From Dama dama (lineage: Eukaryota > Chordata > Mammalia > Artiodactyla > Cervidae), in the NCBI RefSeq assembly GCF_033118175.1, contig NC_083703.1, forward strand, positions 82,241,001 through 82,305,000: a DNA stretch of 64,000 nucleotides, given 5' to 3'. Shown here in pieces: positions 11,347 to 23,690 of this stretch; position 1 is the stretch's first letter, and every line of letters starts with the position of its first letter. Under the pieces are notes generated by a model that was not told the DNA's origin, searched no databases, and saw only the letters and a program-made list of their open reading frames with translations. The position numbers and the translations under genes are program-made.

Positions 11347-12167
11347 TTCCTTAAATATCAATGTGTACTGTTTTATAATTTTCATTTTCTTTTGGGTGAC
11401 TTAGCTGTTTCCATCTTTCATCTTTTGGATTTTTGAGGATTTTCTATTTTTAACTTAAAATGAGATATTTATAACAGTTCTTATTTGACATTCATACTGA
11501 TTATCTTCTAATCTTGAATCTTTTATTGTATAAAAATTTAAATATTTTATTTGACCTAGTTATCATTTCATATATTCTTCTGTGGTGTCAAATCTGAGAG
11601 ACATGTTATAATCATTCTTCCAAAGAACTGTGTGGTTTTCTGCTAATTTTTAAATGACAAAGTAACTACTTATATACACCATTTGAGGGTTTGAGTTTAT
11701 GCATTAAAATAAACCATTGTCTTGCCCCCCTTTTCCTGATCACAAAGTTACCTAGTTATCCCAAAACCACTTAAAAAGAATATTGTTTTAAAATAATTAA
11801 TTAAAATGAGGCTTTACTAAGACAAGCCATTACATCAAAGCCTGGAGCCTAATAAGTGCCTTAAATGTCAGTGATTTTATGACAGCGCTGCCTCTGTCAT
11901 CAACACTGAGACTGTGTCATGGCAGACAGCTTTGCACATGGTACTGGCAAGATCTGAGTTATCTAGGGGGAAGTAGGGACCGCAGTTAACTTTTCATAAT
12001 TACTTTTCTCAATGTTGTACCAAGGTTTTTGCATGTAGTAGGGAATCAATCAATATTTGTTACATTGCTAAAAGGAAGAATGCAGGTAGTCAGTGAGCAT
12101 TTGATGAATTTCTTAGCTGAACCACTTACAAGCTGATTTCTGGTCATCTGTGCCTCATGGATGGTAC
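11347..12167. other. Unassigned AT-rich sequence
   Basis: AT-rich. A weak L2-like tail (gtagtagggaatcaatcaat) is visible near 12,030-12,060. Otherwise no feature was identified. Confidence 0.5.
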
Positions 12168-12177
12168 GTCCTTTCAT

Positions 12178-12395
12178 GAAAGAAAGTGAGTGTTAGTTAC
12201 TTCAGTCAGTTCTGACTCTCTGCGACTGCATGGACTGTAGCCCACCAGGCTCCTCTGTCCATGGGATTCTCCAGGCAAGAATACTGGAGTGGGTTGCCAT
12301 TTCCTTCTCCAGGGGATCTTCCCGACCCAGGGTTGGAATCCGAGTCTCCTGCATTGCAGGCGGATTCTTTACCATCTGAGCCACTAGGAAAGCAT
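12178..12395 (-). mobile_element. Bov-tA SINE with clear target-site duplication
   Basis: Full-length minus-strand Bov-tA flanked by the 10-bp duplication gtcctttcat at 12,168-12,177 and 12,396-12,405. All body blocks are well preserved, suggesting a fairly recent insertion. Confidence 0.96.
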
Positions 12396-12405
12396 GTCCT
12401 TTCAT

Positions 12406-13649
12406 ATGTCTTCTCAATTAGATGACAGTCTTTTCAAGGCCCATTTGAATTAAAAATCATGATTTTTTTTTTTTTTTAATGTTCAATGGATGAGAAACCT
12501 TAGGGTGAAATGGAGGCTGTAGCTTGTCATGTAAAGATTCTGTATCTATCTGAGACAATATACTTTTGATAAAATGCCTCTACTTATACAGGACCATGTC
12601 TGAGTTGCATAAAATACCCATACATATTTCATATTATCTAAGCCAAGGCTTCGGATTGAAAAATGAAGGTTGTGCCGTCAAACTCAGAATTGGGGCAGAC
12701 ATTGTGATACAGAATCTGTCGACAAACAAAATTAATGTTTGCAGAGTGAAGGGGACACAACAGGGATGCAAAGATATCTTTGAAAAGAAAGTCCATAGCT
12801 CAGCAGTGTCTTGCACATAGTAGGTAGCTGGTGAAGTCTGCCGAACGACCCTGACCACAGACCTCAGCAGCAGAGAGATGTAAAGAGCTTTGGTGACAAA
12901 GATAATAAACAATAGTGTTATACAATGTTAAAACAAGTATGCCTTGGGGATGAGATAACTCAAATTCAGACCGTCCCATTCCAAGTTATGTTTTCTCGAG
13001 CAAGACACTTACTCTGTGTCTCCACAGGAACTCAGCCATGTAAGACTCTGTGGGCCTGTTGCCAGCATCGCACTGGAGATGAGTATGAGCACCTGGTAAG
13101 GATCCCATACACATTACTTGTCGGTCCTGCTATTGATGTTATTATTCTTATTATTCCATGTTCCTCAGTTCAATCACAAGCATTATATTTCACACGAAAG
13201 AGTAGGAAGGGATTTCCAGTTCTGCCATTACAGAATTAAGGGTAACATGTCAGACTCAGCACCACCCCACTGCACTAGAACCAAAACACTGAGTAAGACA
13301 TTTGAACCTATGAATCCAACTCAACTCACTGACAGAAAAGGGGAACATTATAGAATCATCACAGTAGGTGAGGAGACACATTCAACAAGATCAGAGACTT
13401 CCTCAGTCTGTTAAGATTTCATGGTAGAAACCTGTGAGAAAAGTCTGTGAAACTCTGTAAGATTTCATGATGGAAATCTATGGCACATACAAGTACCACA
13501 ATACCTAGTTGTGAGACTGAGCAATATCCTCTGAAAACAGAACAATGCAGAAATATCTGTTCTTAACCCTTTGATTCATCTTTGTGGAGGGGCACTAGCC
13601 AGTGCAGTAGGCCCAGAATAAATAAATACATATGCAAATACTTGCAAAA
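12406..13649. other. Unassigned sequence
   Basis: Mostly unrecognised. A T run lies at 12,463-12,478. A short segment at 13,028-13,095 is bracketed by consensus-like splice sites (see findings). No conserved protein motif was seen. Confidence 0.5.
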
Positions 13650-15240
13650 ATAAAAAAATTAAATTGAAAATAAAAGCTATAAATTTAGAAATAAGTAAAA
13701 GCATCTTCTTTTGCAGATGACATAATGGTTTATATAGATATTCCTAAGACTGCTAAATCTAATAAGAAAAATTAACAGGATTGCAAGATCCAATTGTCAA
13801 TATATGAAAAGAAATTTTATTTCTCTATACATCCCAAAAGTTGGAAGATATTTTTAATTACCAATTCCAAGAGCATCAACATTTATAAAATAATTAGTTA
13901 TACATTTTATAAAAGATGTACAAAAACCTTGTACTAAAAACTACAAAATGTTGCTGAGAAAAAATTAAGGGGAACTAAATAAATTAAGAAATATAGCTGT
14001 TTTTTTGGTAAGACTCCATATTGTTAATTGCTAAATGCATCTATAAAATCAATGCCACCTAATTGCAATCCCAGTGGGTGATTTTGTTAATTTGGCAAAG
14101 AGATTCTTAAAATTTATATAGAAATGTAAAAGATCTAGGCTTTGACCTATTTTGAAACAACACTTTTAAACACTGAAAACAGTATTCATTTTAAATAAGA
14201 AAATCTTTTCACCTCTCTAAGACTTGCCATTATTCTGTGTACTTATCAAGGTAGCGTGGCATTGGCACAGACATAGGTGAGTGAGGCTATGGGTCTGAGT
14301 AGAGAATTCAGAATAGACACATACCCGAACATGGTCAACTGATTTTTGTTTTTTGTGGGGAAAGATACTAAAATGTTTCAATGGGGGGAAAAAAGTCTGT
14401 TCAAGTGAATAATTGCATATACATATGGGAGAAAAGATGAACTTGAACGTCTGCCTGACTCATAATGTAAAATTTTAAATGAAGAGAGACTTAGACTGAA
14501 ACATGAGCAAAAGCTAAAAAGCTTTACACATAAAATGTTAGAATATGTCTTTAGGACCTTAGGTTAGACAAATATTTCTTAGGAAACAGAAACACTATCC
14601 AAGCAAAAATTTGATAAATTTGACTTCTCACTAGACATTTTAAAGAAAATTAACATGCATCTCCTTGCATGCCATAAGGAGAATATATTCAGAATAAATG
14701 AAGAAACACTAAAACAATAATAAAGAAGCAAACAAACCAATAATAAACTGCAACTAGGTATTTTAGCCAATATGTGCATGAAAAAAAATGCTCAATATTA
14801 TTAACCATCAGGGAAATACAAATTAAAAATCACAGTGAGACACCAATGAACTTTTTAAGTGGCTAAAACAAATAAACAAACCATCTAACCATCACTAGAA
14901 GCTGGCAAATGTACACAGCAACTGAAATTCTCTTATGTTACTGGAGGGAGTATTAAATTATGTAACTAGTTTGAAAACAGTTGGCACTTTCTTATAAAGT
15001 AGATCATTCACCAATTCTGTGACACTACAACTCCACTTTTAGGTATTTATCCCAGAGTAAAATGTTCACATAATGAGTATTCAAGAATGTTCAAAAAAAA
15101 AAAAAAAAGAATGTTCTTAACCACTTTAATCATAAGAAAACATTTTAATGTGGTATATCCATTCAATGGCTTGTTGCTTAGCAATAAAAAGAACAAAGTG
15201 ACAGATATCACAACATGGATATGTCTCAAAAATATCCACA
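13650..15240 (+). mobile_element. Ancient L1M ORF2 fragment
   Basis: Long AT-rich remnant of an old L1 in sense orientation. The RT catalytic box still reads F-A-D-D at 13,710-13,721. It is followed by eroded RT/C-terminal sequence (caatcccagtgggtgatttt; gtagcgtggcattggcacag; ttactggagggagtattaaa) and the 3' coding end near 15,190. An A run at 15,093-15,108 separates a duplicated aagaatgttc. It is full of stops. Confidence 0.82.
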
Positions 15241-15560
15241 TACCTTGCCCTGTTTATCTCTTCCATTTGGCTGTTCCTGAGTTATATCCTTTTATAATGA
15301 CTCAGTAATCTAGTAAATAAAATGTCTCTCTGAGTCTATGAGCCACTCCAGCAAATTAATCAAACCCAAGGCGGGGTCGTTGGAATTTCCTGTCTGTAGC
15401 TGGTGGGTCAGAAGTGCTTGGACTTGCTGTTGGCACCTGAAGTTGGGGTGGAGGGGGCAGTCCTACAGATCTGGGCTCCTAACTTGGGGGATTTGATGCT
15501 CTCTCCTGCTAGATAGTGTCAGAATTGAGTTGAATTGTAGGACACCCAGCTGACGTCAAA
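15241..15560. mobile_element. Probable ancient ERV-type LTR fragment
   Basis: The order ttggctgttcctgagttata, gtctgtagctggtgggtcag, a polypurine ggtggagggggcag block, and gatagtgtcagaattgagtt resembles an old endogenous-retrovirus LTR of unassigned family. No retroviral coding sequence is attached. Confidence 0.4.
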
Positions 15561-15831
15561 GAATTTTTGAAGATAGAAAACTTTCCCCCACTCATATGTT
15601 GGAATTGAGTTCTAAACCAACCCCTTAGTTAGAATTATGCACTTAACATGTGTGCATTTCAGTCTGTGTAAATTTGCATTTAAAAAATAAATACAAAAGT
15701 GTCATAAAACATCATTATCTAATTCCAAATAAGACACTTTTATAGACCATTCTAAAATTTAATAGTGTTGTCCATAAAGAAGGTAAGAGTAATACTTACA
15801 TTCTATAGTTAATCTTAGATTTCAGATGACT

Positions 15832-16418
15832 TTCAGTTCAGTTCAGTTTAGTCACTCAGCTGTGTCCGACTCTTTTTGACCCCATGAACCACAGCACGCC
15901 AGGCTGCCCTATCCATCACCAACTCCTGCAGTTTACCCAAACCCATGTCCATTGAGTCGGTGATGCCATCCAACCATCTCATCCTCTGTCATCCCCTTCT
16001 CCTCCTGCCCTCAATCTTTCCCAGCATCAGGGTCTTTTCGAATGAGTCAGCTCTTCACAACAGGTTGCCAAAGTACTGGAGTTTCAGCTTCAGCATCAGT
16101 CCTTCCAATGAACACCCAGGACTGATCTCCTTTAGGATGGACTGATTGGATCTCCTTGCAGTCCAAGGGATTCTCAAGAGTCTTCTCCAACACCGCATTT
16201 CAAAAGCATCAATTCTTCTGCGTTCAGCTTTCTTTATAGTCCAACACTCCCATCCATACATGACTACTGGAAAAACCATAGCCTTGACTAGACGGACCTT
16301 TGTTGGCAAAGTAATGTCTCTGCTTTTTAATATGCTGTCTAGGTTGGTCATAACTTTCCTTCCAAGGAGTAAGTATCTTTTAATTTCATGGCTACAATCA
16401 CCTCAGATGGCTTTAGAG
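15832..16418 (-). mobile_element. BovB LINE 3' end
   Basis: Minus-strand BovB beginning with the reversed tail (tcagttcagttcagttt). It encodes the decayed C-terminal part of BovB ORF2 at 16,055-16,351 (KSRDITLPTKVRLVKAMVFP; WTARRSNQSILKEISPG). It is 5'-truncated at about 16,418, leaving only the RT C-terminal extension. Confidence 0.93.
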
Positions 16419-16665
16419 TTCACATATTCTGTTAAAAGGGCAAGCTTTACACTCAGGGTTAGTTATTATTTCCATTTGTTTTCACCAGGAAAATATAGAA
16501 CAAGCTGCTGTTGAAGTTCATTCTGTTTACCCTATATTCTCTAAGAAAAGTGAAATAAAACATTTCTAATATGGTGCATTTAATAGAAATGCTAATAGAC
16601 ATATCTTAACAAAGTGTTTTAAATAAATATTTACCCAGAAATATTATATACATAAGAGTTATTTT

Positions 16666-16879
16666 GTGTGTGTGTGTGTGTGTATGTTAGTTACTCAGTT
16701 CTATCCAACTCTTTGTGATCCCCCTGCCAGGCTCCTCTGTCCATGGGATTCTCCAGGCCAGAATACTGGAATGGGTTGCCATTCCCTCCTTCAGGGGTTC
16801 TTCCCAACCCAGGGACTAAACCCATGTCTCCTGCATGGCAAGCAGATTCTTTTCTGTCTGAGCCAGCAGGGAAGCCCCG
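16666..16879 (-). mobile_element. Bov-tA SINE with (TG)n tail
   Basis: Minus-strand Bov-tA whose 3' tail is a (TG)n run at 16,666-16,683, meaning (CA)n in the element's own sense. It is flanked by the 11-bp target duplication agagttatttt at 16,655-16,665 and 16,880-16,890. Confidence 0.95.
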
Positions 16880-16890
16880 AGAGTTATTTT

Positions 16891-17946
16891 CCCTAAGTTA
16901 ATTTTCATGGTAACATCACGCTAACCCTTAAATGTGCCAAAATGTTTTTATTAATGCTTTATGCCAGTCACAGTAGGTGCCATGAGATAACCTCAGTGTT
17001 TCATTGACGAATAACCCTGTAAACTTGTAATATTACCTTCTCCAACTCTCATTTTGAATGTGGAAACAGAGGCCCTCAAGCTTTACAGAAGCTGAATTCA
17101 TGACTCTGAGCCGGTTCTCAATATCTGCTTATCTACCTGTCTAAGTGGTTAGTAACTTAACTCCAAGCTAAATGAGTTAATCAGATTTAGGAGTGTTATC
17201 AAGTATGTATAGATTTTTGTTTGCCAAGGTCCATGGGCATGGAAAGAGAGTTGTGTTCTTGCCTCTTTGAAAAGCAGAGAGTTAGGTTTATCAATTCAGA
17301 AGGGCCTGTGTTTCCACTCTCTAAATAAGAGACTGTTAACAAATGTCATATCATTGTGGCAAAAAACTTTCTTACAATGCCAGATTCCTTTGTTTCATCC
17401 TCTTGTACCTTAAATAGACTGGTACATTTAGGTACTCAAAATCAAATCACTGGAAGATGTTACATAAAAGTCCGTTCCCTTCCCTTCTTGTTAGAATGTC
17501 AGCACCCAAGTCTCACCTTGGAGAGTGTATTGTTTGCTGGATGAGTAATCTGGGCCAGTGAGTGATGCTTTCCCTCATTCCTGCCTCCGTCATAGAGGAT
17601 GAAGCCACTGTTCCCTCAGAATTCAGTACCTGGAGTCTTAAAAATGATGCTTTTCTTTATGATGTCAAACAGTCGCAAGTTAGTGATTTTCCAGGTTCAA
17701 ATTATGACCCTCAGTAAACCTGTATGGCATTCCTGAGAGGGCCAAACCTGTTTTCTTTTTCCCAAATGATGACAAGAAAACACTATTGAATACCAGGAAA
17801 GGCAGAATTAATCAAATGTTGGTAGCACTGAAAAAGGAAAAAGAAAAGAAAAACAAACAGTTATTAATTATTGAGCATTTTACATGCACTACCTCATTTA
17901 TCTTTTCATTGGTAGTGGAAATATTGCCATTATCGCAGATAATTGT
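16891..17946. other. Unassigned intergenic sequence
   Basis: About 1 kb with no recognised gene. Weak MIR-like text lies near 17,040-17,110 (ctccaactctcattttgaat; gaaacagaggccctcaagc). An A-rich stretch is at 17,830-17,855. Confidence 0.45.
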
Positions 17947-17949
17947 GGC

Positions 17950-18660
17950 TCAGTTCAGTTCGGTTCAGTTCAGTCGCTCAGTCGTAACCGACTCTTTGTG
18001 AGCCCACGAATCGCAGCACGCCAGGCCTCCCTGTCCGTCACCAACTCCTGGAGTTTACTCAAACTCATGTCCATCGAGTCGGTGATTCCACAGTGACCTC
18101 TGGTAGCATGCTGGGCACCTACCGACCTGGGGAGTTCCTCTTTCAGGGTCCTATCTTTTTGCCTTCTCATACTGTTCACGGGCTCTCAAGGCAAGAATAC
18201 TGAAGTGGTTTGCCAGTCCCTTCTCCCGTGGACCACATTCTGTCAGCCCTCTCCACCATGACCCGTCTTTCTTGGGTGGCCCCACACGGCATGGCTTAGT
18301 CTCACTGAGTTAGGCAAGCTGTGGTCCTGTGATCAGATTGGCTAGTTTTCTGTGACTGTGGTTTCAGTCTGTCTGCCCTCTGACGCCCTCTCTCAGCGCC
18401 TACCGTCTTACTTGGGGTTCTCTCACCTTGGACTCGGGGTGTCTCCTCACGGCTGCTCCAGCAAAGTGCAGCCGCTGCTCCTTAGCTTGGACAAGGGGTG
18501 TCTCCTCACGGCCGCCCCTCCTGACCCTGAAAGTGGAGTAGCTTCTCTCGGCCCTCCTGTGCCCGCGCAGCCGCCCTCCTTGGGTGTAGGGTAGCTCCTC
18601 TTGGCTGCCGCCCCTGACCTCGGACGAGGGGTAGCTCCTCTCGGCCACGCGGTGCGGCGG
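17950..18660 (-). mobile_element. Internally deleted BovB retaining both ends
   Basis: The 3' end (tail repeats at 17,950-17,973, then the 3'-terminal block to about 18,093) is fused directly to the BovB 5' region (18,093-18,660). That region contains cacctaccgacctggggag, the ctgaagtggtttgccagtcc block and several GC-rich subrepeats of the form ggggtagctcctctcggcc. Nearly all of the coding region is missing. The possible target duplication ggctcagt flanks it at 17,947-17,954 and 18,659-18,666. Confidence 0.85.
18440..18660 (-). repeat. Decayed GC-rich subrepeats of the BovB 5' region
   Basis: Four or five imperfect units of about 40-55 bp. Each has a ggggt(a/g)(g/t)ctcctc core followed by (g/t)gcc or acggc, with cctgacc spacers. 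They belong to the BovB 5' region rather than to a separate minisatellite. Confidence 0.7.
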
Positions 18661-18678
18661 CTCAGTGAGGTGATATTA

Positions 18679-18886
18679 AGGGTTTCTTGGGTGGCTCAGT
18701 GGTAAAGAATCTGCCTCCCAAAGGAGACACAGGAGACACATGTTCTATCCCTGGGTTGGGAAGATCCCTGGCGTAGGAAATGGCAACCCACTTCGGTATT
18801 CCTTACTGAGAAGTACTGTGGGCGGAGGAGCCTGGCAGGCTACAGTCCATGGGGTCACAAAGAGCCAGACACAGCTGAGCACACAG
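18679..18886 (+). mobile_element. Bov-tA SINE, sense
   Basis: Sense Bov-tA with the 10-bp target duplication ggtgatatta at 18,669-18,678 and 18,887-18,896. It sits just downstream of the deleted BovB. Confidence 0.95.
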
Positions 18887-18937
18887 GGTGATATTATCAT
18901 CACAAAATCGCTCAGATGCTAAGAGGTACATTGGGGG

Positions 18938-19057
18938 TTTTTTTTGGGCCATGCCTCAGAGCATTTGCAGTCTTAACTCCGCAACCAGGGATCAAACCCA
19001 TGCGCCCTGCAGTGGAAGCATGGAGTGTTAACCACTGCATCACCAGGGAAGTCCCTG
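18938..19057 (-). mobile_element. CHR-type SINE, short copy
   Basis: T-rich tail at 18,938-18,948, then gggccatgcctcagagcat, the B-box region (ccagggatcaaacccatg) and the reversed head ending catcaccagggaagtccc. The GC-rich internal part is missing. Confidence 0.85.
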
Positions 19058-19651
19058 AAATTCGGATTTAAACTTAATTCATTTTTGACTCCATATCCCT
19101 TATGTGTGAACATTTAGTCATTTGAAGGATTTCCTCAAAACTCACTTCTTCGCTGTTTTCTCATAAGCTTTTTGATTCTTCCTCACAGAAAGTTATTCTT
19201 AAATAGGGAAGGGAAAAATAACATGCACCCTCAGGAGCCAATGTTGTCGGGCACTGTTTTCCCGCCCGTGGTTCCACCCCCTCCCCGGCTTTCTCCACTC
19301 GACTTCCGTTCCATGAGCTGAAAACTCCTGCTGATAAGATAGAAGCTGTTAATAATGGAATTCAACATCGCACTCCAGTTCTTCACACTGGGTGCTTGAA
19401 CAGCAAGATCCCAGTCTTTTCCCTGTGTTTCCCGTCTGCTTTCCGTGGGTGATCTCATTCACAGCCACGGGCTGAACGATTCTGTCTGTGTTGCTTGTTT
19501 TTGAATCTCACTTCCCAGCCCATGGGTCTTCATTGTGCTCCAAATTCTGGAGTTCAACTAGTTCTTCACTTAGAACTTTGGCACCTAGAATTCAACAAAT
19601 CCAAAGCCAAACTCAGTCACCTCTCTGCAAAATAAACATCATAAATGTGAT
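19058..19651. other. Unassigned intergenic sequence
   Basis: No repeat or exon recognised. Confidence 0.5.
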
Positions 19652-19932
19652 AAAGTGAAAGTGAAAGCCACTCAGTCATGTCCGAGTCTTTGCGGCCCCA
19701 TGGACTACGCAGTCCATAGAATTCTCCAGGCCAGGATACTGGAGTGGGTTGCCTATCGCAGGGCTCCTGCATTGCAGGCTGATCCTTTTCCAGCTGAGCC
19801 ACAAGGGAAGCCCAAGAATACTGGGGTGGGTAGCCCATCCTTTCTCCAGGGGATCTTCCCAACCAGGAATTGAACAGGGCGTCTCCCGCATTGCAGGTGG
19901 ATTCTTTACCAGCTGAGCTGTCAGGGAAGCCC
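19652..19932 (-). mobile_element. Dimeric Bov-tA SINE
   Basis: Minus-strand composite with two tRNA-like units. A complete Bov-tA ends in agccacaagggaagccc near 19,814. A second tRNA-like monomer with its own tRNA-like region follows and ends cagggaagccc at 19,932. The tail is a short gtgaaagtgaaag repeat. Confidence 0.9.
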
Positions 19933-20252
19933 AAGAAGGGATGAAAAGCAGATACGGAAGGAGGGAAGCAGCAGTGTCACATTCTGGGCTCCACTTTCCG
20001 TGGACGGGAACAGCCACCCAGGGACCAGCTAGGCGCCCAAGCCCCACCTTTGATCACTCTTCGTTTCATGCAGCCAGTCAGTCACCAGGACTCCCTGACT
20101 TTACAGTCTGTGTATTTCTCAAATAGCCATCCTTTTTGCCACTAATGCTATTCAGTCTCTGACATCTGTTTTCAGGGATCAACCCACTAGTTCTCTAGAG
20201 GGGCTCCTAGTTTTCACTGTCCGCTCCTTCAGCCCAGACTGCATGCTGTCAC
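19933..20252. other. Unassigned sequence
   Basis: No feature recognised between two SINEs. Confidence 0.45.
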
Positions 20253-20466
20253 AGGAGTGCGCTGTCTCTCAGTCGTGTCAGACTCTGACCCCACAGACTG
20301 TAGCCCCGCCAGGCTCCTCTGTCCATAGGATTTTCTAGGCAAGAATATTGGAGGATGTCACCATTTCCTCCTCCAGGGGATCTTCCCAACCCAGGGATTG
20401 AACGTGTGTCTCCTGTGTCTCTGACACTGGCAGGCGGGTTCTTTACCAGCTGAGCCGGGGAAGTCA
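20253..20466 (-). mobile_element. Bov-tA SINE
   Basis: Minus-strand copy with ctctcagtcgtgtcagactc, gtccataggattttctaggc and the ggggatcttcccaacccagg block. The tRNA head is slightly shortened (gagccggggaagtc). Confidence 0.92.
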
Positions 20467-20534
20467 TAGGAGGTAAAGATTTAGTGACAAAAACCTGAAC
20501 ATGCCGCTCCCTGCTCCTACTGTGGTACTACAAG

Positions 20535-20695
20535 GTGTAAGGCCCAGGTTTGATCCTGGCTCTGTCATTATGACCTTGGGAGAGTTACATAACCTCTCTA
20601 TGCATCAAGTTTCTTTTTTGTAAAATAAGGATAAACTTATGGGGTTATTATGAGATTAACTGCATGAAAAACATACTCTGTAAATGCTATTGAAA
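20535..20695 (+). mobile_element. MIR SINE
   Basis: Contains tttgatcctggctctgtcat, gaccttgggagagttacata, the tttgtaaaataaggataa block and tactctgtaaatgctatt. This is a near-complete MIR core. Confidence 0.85.
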
Positions 20696-20789
20696 TGTCG
20701 ATTTCTTTATTTTTTTTCTTATTATTGCTTAAACACTTCAATAAAGTCCCACACTCCATTACAAGACTTCCCAGCTTTTTGTGTGTGTG

Positions 20790-21245
20790 TTCTGACCACT
20801 GTGGACCTCACTGGCTTAATTCCTCAACACTTTCCACCTCTACTGCAGAAGCTCTGGCTATAAATTTCTTTCACTTTTTCCAGTGTATCTTGCTTTCTTT
20901 TGTCTCTGGCTAGTCCTTATGTCTGGAATATGTTTTCCTAAGCTCCCCCCTCCCCGTCTCCCTTTAAGTCTCAGTATAGGTATTTCTTCTTCATGGAGGC
21001 TTTTCTTGGACCCACTCACCTGGGTAGGTGCTCTTCCGCAGTGACGCTGTGACACCCTATACGTGCAGCATCTACGCTGACCGCATCTCTCCAGAATGTT
21101 GTGACTGGTCACCTGCACGTCTGTCCTCACCACTGAATGGGCCGGCGCCACGAGGGCGAGCCCCCATCTGCCTTGTTCCCTGTGACGTGGTGTCCTGTGC
21201 GACGAACGTTCCTAATATTTACTGAGTGTGTTAAATGAATGGGCT
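20790..21245 (+). mobile_element. L2 LINE 3' region
   Basis: Shows the L2 3' order: ctctggctagtccttatgtc, a Pro/Ser-rich pyrimidine stretch, tctcagtataggtatttctt, catggaggcttttcttgg, and a tail of taatatttactgagtgtgtt and aaatgaatg. Diverged. Confidence 0.72.
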
Positions 21246-21344
21246 TTGTGAATTTTGTTGATGCACAAATGTTCAAAATCAAATATTCTCCCTACTATGA
21301 CCAGTTTCTAATGGAAATTATAAAGAAAATTAATAAATTACTTA

Positions 21345-21850
21345 ATATGGAAGTTGGTAGAGACATTAATTTGCCAACAAAGGTCCGTCTAGTCAAAGCT
21401 ATGGTTTTCTCAGTAGTCATGTATGGGTGTGAGGGTTAGACTAGAAAGATAGCTGAGCCCCAAAGAATGGATGCTTTTGAACTGTGGTGTTGGAGAAGAC
21501 TCTTGAGAGTCCCTTGGACTGCAAGAAGATCAAACCAGTCCATCCTAAAGAAACCAGTCCTTAATATTTATTGGAAGGACTGATGCTGAAGCTGAAACTC
21601 CAATACTTTGGCCACCTGATGTGCATAACTGACTGATTGGAAAAGACCCTGATGGTGGGAAAGATTGAAGCGGGAGGAGAAGGGGACGACAGAGGATGAG
21701 ATGGTTGGATGGTATCACTGACTCAATGGAGGAGAGTTTGAGCAAGCTCTGGGAGTTGGTGAAAGACAGGGAAGCCTGGCGTGCTGCAGTCCATGGGGTC
21801 ACAAAGAGTCAGACACGACTGAGTAACTGAATTGAACTGAACTGAAAATT
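21345..21850 (+). mobile_element. BovB LINE 3' end, sense
   Basis: 5'-truncated BovB starting within the region that encodes LPTKVRLVKAMVFSVVMYGC (about 21,366-21,430) and ending in the actgaa tail repeats at 21,825-21,847. It has a stop after the VMYGCEG segment and other disruptions. Confidence 0.92.
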
Positions 21851-23486
21851 GGTAGATTGGATTGTGGAGAAGGAAAGTCTCCTTGCCTCCCAACAATTTG
21901 CTATTTTTGGCTACAGTTCCTAAACTCACCAGTGAAAAATCAGTGAGGGTCATAATTTTGATTTGATTTTTCTCCCACTGTCACTGGGTAATCACTCTAT
22001 TGATTTCTCCAAACTTAATAAAAATTACTGTCTTTCATAACCATTATAGTGTAGATTATCACAGTCTCAAGACCCAAAGATTAATGAAGGATTATAATTT
22101 GAAGAGCTATGATTTATTAGTTATATGAATTTTATTTAAATCAACAAGAGAATATAAGCTTCCTCTTAAATTCATTTACAATTCCAAAGAAGTTTCCACA
22201 GATATGTGTGTGTGGTACAGTCATAACCACTTAATTATGCTCCCACTATATTAAAACCACTTTTAATGTTTGCCTGAATCATTTTTTTCTTGAATTGCCA
22301 GTGATGATACAAACACAGTACAACATTATATTTGGAAGTGAAGGAAGCATTCTTCAATAATCTCAAAGGTAGTGAATTAAACTACTAAAAAGTATCATAA
22401 GTAATAGGAAAAGTACAATAAGTAATAAACTATAGCAACATTTTCTAAGCTAATTTTCAAGATACTAAATTGCTACAAATATTTTTTTTCCAAAGCAAAA
22501 GAAAACAAAAAGAATGGAATTGTATAAGAACTTTACAAAATATGATTTTCTCAAAAAGAGGAACATTTTAAATGCAAAAAAGATTGCCTTGCAATCTCCA
22601 CACTATCTGGAAAAATAAGCGGTGTGGGGGAAACTGTAGTAACTTCTCTAACCAATCTCCCCTTTTCTGTCAATTGAATGGACACATATTAAAATAAAAG
22701 CCCTGAAATAACAAACCAGATTTTCCTTTCTTCTCTACTATCCCTGAGGCCATTTTAATCCTTTACATGATAAAAATAACTCCCAAAATAGGTAAGAATT
22801 TTCCGAGGGAAAGCAGTATTTCAATTTTCTTCATTCAATGTCTGCCTTCTCCATATCATTTGAATTCTAATTCTACAAAGTTCCTTTATGTCTTTCCTTA
22901 TGACAATACAGTAGTAATTTAATAACTTCCTTCCTCCCTCCCCCACCCCCTCCCTCCTTCCCTCCTGTCTTCCTTCCTTTGAATCTTTAGCACAAGCTTG
23001 TTTTGTGCTACCGATTTGTTTATGACCCTTAATTTCCCCTTAACGAATCATGGCTCACACCCTGAGAGCCTGGGGTTGGGGAGGAGGGGGAGTGATATTT
23101 CTCTCCATCTGTTGTTTGTCATGTTAAATTTAGATATCTCTGGCAGTGCCCAGATTTGATAATGATAGGTGAGGGTGTGTTATATATGTGCTAACAGAAA
23201 GGTATTTTATAATTCCTGCATGCAATGAGTAATTTTCAACCCACTGCAGTCTTTCCTGCTTGCAGTAAACCTTAACTACAAAACACTCAGCCGGAATTAC
23301 TAACGAAATAACCTTTTCAAGTGATGCCTTTTTTCTTTTCCTAGCATCATTTGCAGCATGATGCCCAGTGAGGTAGAACTTTAATTTCTAAGTGTGTATT
23401 TAAATAAGAGAGCTGACACATAAAAATTGCTCGCTTCTTTCCATTTCTGGAAATAGTGTTGTCCATTTATCTTGGGGTATTTTTTG
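21851..23486. other. Unassigned AT-rich sequence
   Basis: About 1.6 kb of AT-rich intergenic DNA with no recognised gene or repeat apart from the pyrimidine tract listed separately. Confidence 0.5.
22926..22981. repeat. Pyrimidine-rich (CCTT/CCTCC) simple repeat
   Basis: Imperfect ccttcctccctccccc-type tract with no purine over most of its length. It could form an H-DNA-like triplex in principle; no function is inferred. Confidence 0.85.
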
Positions 23487-23690
23487 TTGTTTAGTCACTA
23501 TGTCATGTCTGACTCTTTGTGACCCCATGGACTGTAGCCGGCCAGGCTCCTCTCTCTGTAGGATTTCCCAGGCAAGAATACTAGGGGGGTTGCCATTTCC
23601 TTCTCCAGGGGATCTTTCCAACCCAGAGATTGAACCTGTGTCTCCTGAGTTGGCAGGCAGATTCTTTACCACTGAGCCGCCCAAAGTTTC
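23487..23690 (-). mobile_element. Bov-tA SINE
   Basis: Minus-strand copy with ttagtcactatgtcatgtct, caggcaagaatactaggggg, the ggatctttccaacccagaga block and the reversed head (taccactgagccgccc). Confidence 0.92.

Noticed and set aside
18352..18648. Proline-rich open frames on both strands
   Set aside because: They fall in the GC-rich 5' subrepeats of BovB.
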